Of a stretch of DNA of 64,000 nt, positions 58,401 to 64,000 are shown piece by piece. Under the pieces are notes generated by a model. The model made no database searches, was not told the origin of the DNA, and worked only from the letters and a program-made list of their open reading frames with translations. The position numbers and the translations under genes are program-made. Source of the DNA: Flabesymbios commensalis (lineage: Eukaryota > Annelida > Polychaeta > Terebellida > Flabelligeridae); contig OZ024905.1 in the NCBI GenBank assembly GCA_964017125.1, positions 39,072,979 to 39,136,978 on the forward strand, read 5' to 3'. How positions within the stretch are numbered: position 1 is the stretch's first letter; the number at the start of each line of letters is the position of its first letter.

Positions 58401-60227
58401 CGACTGTGGACGTGACACTTACATTTTATAAGTCATCCAGTACACTGCATTATATTAGTTAACCATTAAAGCACGACTTTAACACTCTAAGCACGACTTT
58501 AGTCGTGGTCATTTTTAATCTGTATTATTACCAGCTTAAATGACAGTTATTGGGGATGAAATTAGTGTATAAACATTAAGATTTGCAAATGTTTGGACTG
58601 AAATTGAGCAAATTATGAGTAATTTTTACCCACCTGACTTTGTGGGTCGCGGTAGCGAGAAACAACGTCACGTAGGTGAAAATTTCTTTGCAAAAATATT
58701 TTCAAAGGAAATAACCTTCTAGTTTTGGTACATGACGTACATCCACACCAAAACACGCTAGATATAAAACATCACAGGAAGAGATAACACAGACCGCACT
58801 ATTTTGTCTTAAATAAATAGTAAATCTAAGTAGGGAATTTCCATTGATGCAGCAGTGTCGCTTTGCTTAATTGAGCCATAATGAATCCATTATCACGGCC
58901 CCATAAATATCAATTAATACTGGAAATACCTTTGGTCTCAGAGTGTGTCTTTCAGTCTGGATCTCTTTCGTTATTATTCATGTGTAACTCCGCCACATTG
59001 ATCTACCCGGCTTAGTGTCAATGGTGTCTAATTTGTAATAATTTATCATCTCATGAGAACATGAACTAATATATACACATTTTATAATGTTTTAATGGTG
59101 ATTATTCACATTTCCCAAACGTTAAATACTATGGTCCAAGTATGGTATTATCCTAATTTAAGCCTGTCACACAACGAGATCACACAATAACCGTCATTCA
59201 GTTATTTAATTTAGAGGGTAGAATATTATACATTAGTCAATATTATGTAGGTCTCCATCCAGGTCCTTCTACTTCATACCAGGCTGAGAACAAGCATATC
59301 CACAACATGTACAGCTTCCCTAAGCCAAAAATAAACTTTATGCCAGTGGTTCCAAATATAAATAGGCCACTTGACACCCAAATGGAGAATAATATAAAAT
59401 AATGTGGGATGATAAAAGACTTTATGAGACAAGCTTTAATCGACCTGTGTGATTGGTGGACGACAATAGATGATTGTGATGTTTTTTTAACTAGTTTCTT
59501 TGGGCTTTAAATGGGGAAAATTACCGACATATGGGCGGTTTTTGGATTTCAGAAATAAATATTTGTAGGCCTCCTTTGTCTTGAAAAAGTAACGTCTACG
59601 TAGTCTAATCCTGGAATGTTTTCCATTTGGGGTATTTTTTGTGCACTAGACGTCGACATAATGTTGAATTATTGTTGGCCCAATGTCTGCGACGCTAGCC
59701 CAACTTCAATTCAACATTGGGTCTAAGTCTCGTATTTTCTGAGATGGTGTGACGAGGTTACTGCGCGGCGACTGGATTCAGAATTCTTACTCTATAGGTA
59801 TTTCATCAACATCTAACATACCAGACGTGAAATCTACATTATAGGAGATATTGCCTTGTGGATATTACCATAATGTGACTGTATCATGATTACATTTTAC
59901 CATAACGGGCCATGGTTACATTTTAACACTGCTTCAGAATTGTTATACATTCAATGATAAAGACAGTATTCAAGTATTGCATAATTGTAAAACCTAGAAT
60001 AAACATAACCATATACAATATTACGTACTTTACTCTAATAGTTGTGGCTGGTGAGTGTTTATAAAATTACTTATACACATACATACCATTTACCAATAAT
60101 AATTGAAGTCGTTGTGGTTTTTTCAGTCGGCGAACTAAGACGAAGACATAACGGGTCACCCGGGGCAACTACTGCATTTCCTTCAGAAAGTGTTATTCAC
60201 GACAATAATATCAATATATATTATTAG
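46435..60227 (+). CDS. gene 2: Ig-domain transmembrane receptor with multi-exon tail (gene-level entry)
   Basis: Twelve exons: 46435-46495, 47496-47822, 48086-48418, 49375-49514, 49932-49965, 50358-50395, 50981-51031, 51780-51833, 52416-52445, 53134-53175, 53668-53728 and 60127-60227. Their coding bases sum to 1,272, exactly 424 codons with the stop, and all junctions are in phase. Order: signal peptide, Ig V-like domain, a second beta-rich domain, TM, and a tail of seven short exons plus a final basic exon. The tail lacks YxxL pairs and is rich in Pro, Asp and Gly. No named orthologue is recognised; a surface recognition or adhesion role is inferred from architecture and from the Ig gene upstream. 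The last intron (6.4 kb) may hide further exons. Confidence 0.8.
46824..46957. repeat. two 67-bp tandem units in gene 2 intron 1
   Basis: ACACCCTTTTCAATAACAAC ... TTTAATCAGACAACTGTT occurs twice end to end; part of it also occurs in gene 1 at 16955-17010. Confidence 0.75.
47496..47822 (+). CDS. gene 2 exon 2, Ig V-like domain
   Basis: Acceptor CATTGTTGTAG, donor GTAAGT, phase 1-1, 327 bases. Core: TAFHC (first Cys), VYWEYER (core Trp), LAINVDEDDPDKAYYMC (D-x-A-x-Y-x-C strand F). Two extra cysteines (MCPD, DVCSS) near the start and one in HSCAQ could make additional disulfides. Confidence 0.82.
48086..48418 (+). CDS. gene 2 exon 3, second extracellular domain
   Basis: Acceptor GTTTATTTCAG, donor GTGAGT, phase 1-1, 333 bases. 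Alternating beta-strand-like segments (AFISLIEVEGEF, KLKLYVDDL, VNLTYSLQVEP, LKIKLNYTHR), only one cysteine (LKCEES) and N-x-S/T sites. It may be an Ig C-type or FN3-like fold that lost or never had the disulfide. Confidence 0.75.
49090..49358 (+). mobile_element. LINE 3'-end fragment, same family as 33240-40342
   Basis: CTACGCTTTCCAGAGTGTC, TTTTTGCTACTAT and TTTTATCTCTGGTTTTGGTG match 40008-40096. Further on, ATAAGTCT and the CGTCAATA...TATCTATCTA end parallel the LINE terminus. It is severely 5'-truncated and ends 16 bases before the TM exon. Confidence 0.7.
49375..49514 (+). CDS. gene 2 exon 4, transmembrane segment
   Basis: Acceptor TTATGTTCCAG, donor GTAACA, phase 1-0, 140 bases. Encodes IISQCIAEYRN, then a ~24-residue helix (LAAGFITMIFVSLLLAVGLI and VAVFQL) and YSYRHIQ, a short basic juxtamembrane end. 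Confidence 0.85.
49932..49965 (+). CDS. gene 2 exon 5, tail
   Basis: 34 bases, TTTTTTCAG acceptor and GTATGT donor, phase 0-1: STHPGRVGNTH. Confidence 0.65.
50190..50335. repeat. AT-rich TAATAA/ATAATA low-complexity tract
   Basis: Almost only A and T with TAATA steps, in the intron before exon 6. Confidence 0.8.
50358..50395 (+). CDS. gene 2 exon 6, tail
   Basis: 38 bases, TTTCATAG acceptor, GTAAGT donor, phase 1-0: AEQQSLRANGDGD. A decayed copy of its end and donor lies at 52128-52155, but that copy is out of phase and is not used in the model. Confidence 0.65.
50981..51031 (+). CDS. gene 2 exon 7, tail
   Basis: 51 bases, TTTCGACAG acceptor, GTAAGA donor, phase 0-0: KNARRGGDVPECCPGGL. Duplicated in part at 52416. 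Confidence 0.7.
51208..51453 (+). mobile_element. TTAA-flanked hairpin MITE, family A copy 3
   Basis: TTAACCCTTTAACCGCC and GGCGGCTAAAGGGTTAA ends, 246 bases, the same CACTTGAAGTTGTGG stem as the other family A copies. Confidence 0.88.
51606..51722. repeat. CCTAGCAAACACAAGATGTTG hairpin element
   Basis: CTAGCAAACACAAGATGTTG faces CAACAACACGCGTTTGCTGG, with TAATGTTGGGCCA / TGGCCCAAAAATAA within. A sister copy lies at 52966-53085 in the duplicated block. Confidence 0.65.
51780..51833 (+). CDS. gene 2 exon 8, tail
   Basis: 54 bases, GTTTAAACAG acceptor, GTACGT donor, phase 0-0: FLLDPPDSQPKYPETDYK. Duplicated at 53134. Confidence 0.72.
52015..52095. repeat. GGCGCC...GAGGCGC hairpin repeat
   Basis: ATAATAATATTGATACACTT, CTATGGCGCCTAAGTCATC and CTCAGAGGCGC match a repeat type common in marine animal genomes; the GGCGCC and GGCGC ends can pair. 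Confidence 0.4.
52416..52445 (+). CDS. gene 2 exon 9, tail (copy of exon 7)
   Basis: 30 bases, phase 0-0: DDVPECAGGL, against GDVPECCPGGL in exon 7. The acceptor CGTCAGAG is a tandem AG; using the second AG keeps frame. Donor GTACGA. Confidence 0.6.
52609..52847. mobile_element. TTAA-type hairpin MITE, family C
   Basis: GCGGGGACAGATCTTAGACG, GTCAGAATCTGACATC and GGACGTCTAAAG, ending CTTCAAGGGTTAA. Close to the copy at 46125. Confidence 0.72.
52966..53085. repeat. CCCAGCAAACACAAGACGTTG hairpin element
   Basis: CCAGCAAACACAAGACGTTG to CAACAACTCGCGTTTTCTGGG; duplicated together with the flanking intron from 51606-51722. Confidence 0.65.
53134..53175 (+). CDS. gene 2 exon 10, tail (copy of exon 8)
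   Basis: 42 bases, ATTTAAACAG acceptor, GTACGT donor, phase 0-0: DLLHEPEYPGTDEN. It parallels exon 8, and the 40 bases before it are nearly the same. Confidence 0.7.
53668..53728 (+). CDS. gene 2 exon 11, tail
   Basis: 61 bases, TTTTTGCAG acceptor, GTAGGA donor, phase 0-1: PDAPSSQEESNNEHADHPDS. Acidic and Ser-rich. Confidence 0.65.
53741..53912. mobile_element. TTAA-type hairpin MITE, family C fragment
   Basis: ACCCTTTCAGCGCGGGATCG, then GACATTTATGACAATTT and TTTAGCACTGTAG. The palindrome is decayed. Confidence 0.55.
54072..54317 (+). mobile_element. TTAA-flanked hairpin MITE, family A copy 4
   Basis: TTAACCCTTTAACCGCC to GGCAGTTAAAGGGTTAA, 246 bases, with the same internal stem. Confidence 0.86.
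54337..54505. mobile_element. TTAA-type MITE, family B fragment
   Basis: CACGACTATAGTAGTGTC, ACATCAAGATTTACAAA and GAGTAATTTTCATCCACTTG; the ends are not preserved. Confidence 0.5.
54505..54595. repeat. CAACATTT / TTGGCCCA-type hairpin element
   Basis: ATGCTGGCTTAATATTCACC faces GGGCCAACATTTAAGCCAAC, ending CTACTTGCTGGG. Related to 51606 and 59655. Confidence 0.5.
54596..57811. other. long intron DNA of gene 2, no exon seen
   Basis: Part of the 6.4 kb last intron: AT-rich, several short ORFs without features. Only the SINE piece at 56505 stands out. Confidence 0.45.
56505..56655 (+). mobile_element. SINE fragment, 3' part only
   Basis: From the second B-box-like GGGTTCGAATTTCGAATT through TGTGTCTGGAGG and AGCCTATATGTGCACAAAGG to the ATTTATTTCATTT tail. 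Confidence 0.75.
57812..58175. repeat. 41-bp minisatellite with a palindrome in each unit
   Basis: About nine units of GACATCAACACCCACTGCT then GACAGGGTGACCCTGTCAATAA. GACAGGGT-(G/C)-ACCCTGTC is a perfect 17-base palindrome in most units. Within the last intron of gene 2. Confidence 0.85.
58459..58692. mobile_element. TTAA-type hairpin MITE, family B
   Basis: TTAACCATTAAAGCACGACT, CACGACTTTAGTCGTGG, AGATTTGCAAATGTTTGG and GTGGGTCGCGGTAGCGAGA. The right end is eroded. Confidence 0.58.
59145..59226. mobile_element. MITE with GTATT-CC / GGGTAGAATA ends, copy 2
   Basis: CACACAACGAGATCACAC, CGTCATTCAGTTATT and TTTAGAGGGTAGAATAT match 21202-21325; shorter and more decayed. Confidence 0.6.
59655..59745. 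repeat. TGTTGGCCCAATGTC hairpin element
   Basis: AATGTTGAATTATTGTTGGC faces GCCCAACTTCAATTCAACAT, ending in CGTATTTTCTGAG; same family as 51606. Confidence 0.55.
60127..60227 (+). CDS. gene 2 exon 12, C-terminus
   Basis: Acceptor GGTTTTTTCAG, phase 1 in; reads VGELRRRHNGSPGATTAFPS then ESVIHDNNINIYY and TAG. A basic start, then a tyrosine pair at the very end. Confidence 0.72.
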
Positions 60228-60252
60228 TCATGAACTTGTCAATGATAACATA

Positions 60253-60405
60253 ATCTGTTATTGAATGAATCCTGAAGTGGCATATCAGTGTCATATTGTA
60301 TTGTCTGTTATTTGATGAATCCTAATTAGGCATGCCAGTGTCATATTATTTTGTCTGTTATTGGATGAATCTTACTTTGACATGCCATTGTAATTATTCT
60401 ATTGT
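60253..60405. repeat. three ~58-bp direct units
   Basis: TCTGTTATTGAATGAATCCT ... AGTGTCATATTGTATTG occurs three times with small changes. Confidence 0.65.
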
Positions 60406-60650
60406 CTGGTGCGCCAATCAAGCGGTTCTGTTATAGTATCTAAGTGTTAGTGCAAATCAAATGTTACTGTATACACCTTAATAGCTTTTCATTTATTTAA
60501 ACCTGATAATTGCGCATGTATTTTTTACGTTTTCAGAATCATCATAATTAGACGATTATTAGGCATCAGTATTATATTTACACTGTAAACCCTCAATGAG
60601 TATGAGGATACTTGTAAACCACGTGATATTTCTCCATTAGTGTATGCATA

Positions 60651-60719
60651 TCGTCGCCTCTGAGCTAAATGATCCTATATGACACTCGTTAGAGTGGCAG
60701 ATAGGATCGAGGCTACGAT
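60651..60719. repeat. decayed copy of the 3473-3554 palindrome
   Basis: CGTCGCCTCTGAGCTAAATG, ATCCTATATGACACTCGTTA and GAGTGGCAGATAGGATC keep the order of the first copy; the right arm is shortened. Confidence 0.7.
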
Positions 60720-61409
60720 GCGTTGTTATACAAAGATTTTATGATCGCAGTAACAAATAATTGTATAACTTTATAATGTCTAGTTATGTATCTGTTTGTA
60801 TCATATTACTAATGTATTACATAACACAATAATATTACGTAAGCGTCTATGTTTATGAGTTTGTCTTGTTGATTTAGTTAGGCTATAAATGAGTATCGTT
60901 CACAATTTAACAAAATGTTTAAGCACCACATTAATTAGCTTAGTTGGTATCACATATCTCTGTATACATAATACGATTTAATTTATTGCCACTTAAATAA
61001 GTCAGATCAGGGTAATCTGATAGGGTGAATAATTGCTTTGAGAGTAGGCCTATGTCATGCCTTCCCTTTCAGCGTGTTTCTAGGCAAATATCATTTTAGA
61101 AATGCGTATTTATGTACGCACACATGACGAGTATCTGTATTTATTATTGTTGCATATACATTTTATTGCTAGTAAAATTACACTAAACGTACTATTAAAA
61201 CACAAAGTAGGCACTGCTATGACATCGCCAAATGTGGCTTATCATTATCTGCAGTTTAGTCTCTCCCCAATGTTCTGTTCAGCACGCTAGAAAACAGGTT
61301 GATGTGTCGGGAGTACAAGTAGAGAAAATGGCTCGCATCTTGACAAAAATGTTCTTAGAAATTTCCATATATTTTCACAGCAAGAATATGCGTAATAAGA
61401 ATCTCAATT
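60720..61409. other. downstream DNA, no gene seen
   Basis: AT-rich; short ORFs only, without splice or domain support. Confidence 0.4.
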
Positions 61410-61893
61410 TTTTTCTCGCTTAAGTTTGGTCTCAATGAGAAGAAATTATGTCTTGCTAGTATTAGGCTTCAGATTAGACTAGACCCTATCATCCAGGCCG
61501 ATATATCCATTAAACAATGTTTCAACTTCTCAAGGGATTCCTTAGCATTTGAAACTAATAGAGACTCGAAATTTGAGCATCATCGAAGCTTGTGGATCTT
61601 AAGACACATGCAACACAATGATATTTTAATGTACATTTTTTTCTAAAATGAACATTTTCAGATTTAAGTTCTAAAGTTTGGTCCTAAAGAGGAGAAAATA
61701 TGTCTTACTAGGATTAAGCTTCAGATTAGATCTTAAGATTAGAGATATCCATTGAACAATGTTGCAAGTGATTCCTTAGCATTTGAAACTGATAGAAATA
61801 TGTAAATTTGAGTATCACCGGCATAAAGATGGTGGATCCTAACACACAGTCAACACAATAACATCTTAGTGTACATTTTATTTCTAAAATGAA
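61410..61893. repeat. ~240-bp tandem duplication
   Basis: AAGTTTGGTCTCAATGAGAAG, CTTCAGATTAGA, TTCCTTAGCATTTGAAACT and TTTCTAAAATGAACA occur in the same order at 61420-61655 and 61672-61893. Confidence 0.72.
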
Positions 61894-62860
61894 CAGTGTT
61901 TACATATCAAAAGAAGCATCTTATAAACGTATCACATAATTTATCGCGATTACCACATAAAGCATCAGCCATACCAGATTAATTTATGTGTCAAGAAAAA
62001 TCAATTCCTAACGTTTTTCAATAACTGGAAGTACTTAATAACTATGTTATTGCATAGATTTCATCGTCTGTAGCAGTTAAGAAATCCGGACGAAAAGACG
62101 GTTGTTAAATTGTCAGATTACAGCACGTGACGTGAACGGCTGTCCGCCATTGGGTAGGTGTCAAGAATAACATTTTGAAGTACAAGATTATTTCCAAAAC
62201 GATCACAATTCTACAAGCAGAAATCAACCCAGCTATCCAATATAAAAAATAAAAGCGGGAATAGTTTGGCATAGTACGGACTAGCACACGTGACGCTAAC
62301 AATGTGGATTAGTATTGGGCAAGCGTAAAAAAAAACAAATAATTATTAAAACATTGTGAAATAATAATGAGAAGAAAAGGGAAAATAACACATCATATAA
62401 CATAATGTTGTATTTGACGTTTTAGATGCGAAAAAATAAAATATCTTGAATCGCTTCTTTGAGATTGTTTCGAGGTATCTTTATTTACCTGGATTATATT
62501 ATATAAAATGGAAACACGGGACGACCTTATTCTAATAGAGCTTACAATTGATTCAATTAAAGTTATGATTTTTCATTTCTTTCACACAGCCTCAAATTAG
62601 ATGAGTGGATTGCTGGAGAAGAGAATGTCATTAACCACGAGGTGTTACGTCACAGTGCACGATAAAGGGGAAATATTATCATTGACTATGAGGTGCTACA
62701 TCACAGTGCATGGGGAAAGGATCTGGCATGACTAAGGTAGCTGTGGAAGTAGTTGGCAGACTGCTGTCTCGGGAACATCCACCCATTCACACCTCGCATG
62801 ACTCCTCATCAGGCAGTATGATTCACGCTCGTAACACAAACCTAGAAGACTCTGGCACAA
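61894..62860. other. downstream DNA, no confirmed gene
   Basis: At 62625-62720 a ~55-base stretch (GAGGTGTTACGTCACAGTGC / GAGGTGCTACATCACAGTGC) is repeated. An open frame from 62710 (MGKGSGMTKV) runs into the 62861 minisatellite and has no family features. Confidence 0.4.
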
Positions 62861-63420
62861 CTGTCCCTCACAACCAGGCACCATGCAGTCAAACCTCTAC
62901 AATAAAACAACATAATACGTATAGCTGACATGTCTGTCCCTCACAACCAGGCACCATGCAGTCAAATCTCTACAATAAAACAACATAATACGTATAACTG
63001 ACATGTCTGTCCCTCACAACCAGGCACCATGCAGTCATATCTCTACAATATAACAACATAATACGTATAACTGACATGTCTGTCCCTCACAACCAGGCAC
63101 CATGCAGTCAAATCTCTACAATAAAACAACATAATACGTATAACTGACATGTCTGTCCCTCACAACCAGGCACCATGCAGTCATATATCTACAATATAAC
63201 AACATAATACGTATAACTGACATTTCTGTCCCTCACAACCAGGCACCATGCAGTCATATATCTACAATATAACAACATAATACGTATAACTGACATGTCT
63301 GTCCCTCACAACCAGGCACCATGCAGTCATATATCTACCATATAGCATTAAAATACGTATAACTGACATTTCTGTCCCTCACAACCAGGCACCATGCAGT
63401 CAATATAAAAACATAATACC
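62861..63420. repeat. 73-bp minisatellite, seven full units plus a partial one
   Basis: Units begin at 62861, 62934, 63007, 63080, 63153, 63226, 63299 and 63372 (CTGTCCCTCACAACCAGGCA ...) and are over 90 percent alike, implying recent spread. Each carries AATAAAACAA or AATATAACAA. Bases 63421-64000 show no gene. Confidence 0.9.
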
Positions 63421-64000
63421 GTTTATCATACGTATAAATATGTTATTACCATTGGTAAAACTAAATTTAGCAAAAACGTCGCTTTATGAGCCTGATTATA
63501 TTCCATGTCCATGTGTTTATAAATAATTCCAGAAATATTTTCTGTTGCATATCAAGCAATTTGCCTAATACATTTCAATTATTAGCATAACGATGCTGGT
63601 GGAAATGCTAAGAAAAAGCAAAAAACATAATAATTACTATGCCATCTATGTTAACAAAATATTCATACAATATTAGGGGAGAATCTTTGATATAATACGG
63701 TATACATCTAGTTGGAAATGGTCTTGTCTCGCTGTACCATTAGGAATTAAAAGCAATAACATTACACATTGCACAGACGAAAATATACGGTACCAACGAT
63801 ACCATATACAATAACAGTAAATTGCACACGATCTAGTTGAACAAATCAACTAACCACGTTGTGTAAATATGTCATCCCCAAAACCAGATACAACAATAAT
63901 TGTAGTTGTGGTTGGTGATCAAATGATTTTTATAATAAGATTGTGTGTATTGTCAATATGGATATGGCCTATAAATGTAGGTTTGCGTCAGTGGTCACAT

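Noticed and set aside
62710-62928. 72-residue ORF at the start of the 73-bp minisatellite
   Set aside because: It ends inside the repeat, has no family features and no matching splice sites; kept only as a note.

Overview
This window looks like AT-rich nuclear DNA from a marine invertebrate animal. Exons are short and spliced at GT-AG sites, introns are long, MITE-like hairpin repeats are dense, and there are tRNA-derived SINEs and a LINE. The repeat style fits a mollusc or another lophotrochozoan, but nothing here fixes the phylum.

Two multi-exon genes lie on the + strand, and both encode type I membrane proteins with immunoglobulin (Ig) domains. Gene 1 runs from 2326 to 22144. It reads Ig-Ig-Ig-FN3-FN3-like-TM-cytoplasmic tail, about 715 residues, and its signal-peptide exon is not found. 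Its tail is built from small exons carrying tyrosine motifs: YEDM, then YMKL-x9-YLPL, then YEDM, YDRI, a second YMKL-x9-YLPL, and YISL. The paired YxxL motifs resemble ITAMs, and the YEDM plus YMKL/YLPL cassette has been duplicated in tandem. Gene 2 runs from 46435 to 60227 with twelve exons and a predicted 423 residues. It reads signal peptide, Ig V-like domain, a second extracellular domain without an Ig cysteine pair, TM, and a tail of very short exons of which two are also duplicated. For both genes every chosen junction keeps the reading frame, which is the main support for the models. Two neighbouring Ig receptors with duplicating tail exons suggest a fast-evolving recognition locus; that is an inference.

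The 24 kb between the genes and most introns are filled with mobile DNA. A LINE (about 33.2-40.3 kb) has an ORF1 with an SGNH/GDSL esterase-like domain and an open 1,134-codon ORF2 with endonuclease and reverse transcriptase. A 3'-end fragment of the same LINE family lies just upstream of the TM exon of gene 2. Three full SINE copies with perfect target-site duplications (4931, 31458, 32524) and two fragments (30595, 56505) consist of two tRNA-like units in tandem. A decayed 3.5 kb DNA transposon (17285-20825) shares its ends with a 1.85 kb foldback element (26502-28355). At least four families of TTAA-flanked hairpin MITEs with CCC/GGG ends (piggyBac-like) occur about 17 times.

Other repeats include a 1.26 kb foldback with a pyrimidine/purine core (7745-9002), minisatellites at 6958, 43130, 57812 and 62861, and the 8-mer TAGGCCTA, which is found far more often than base composition predicts. 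No rRNA, tRNA gene, CRISPR array or virus-like element was recognised.
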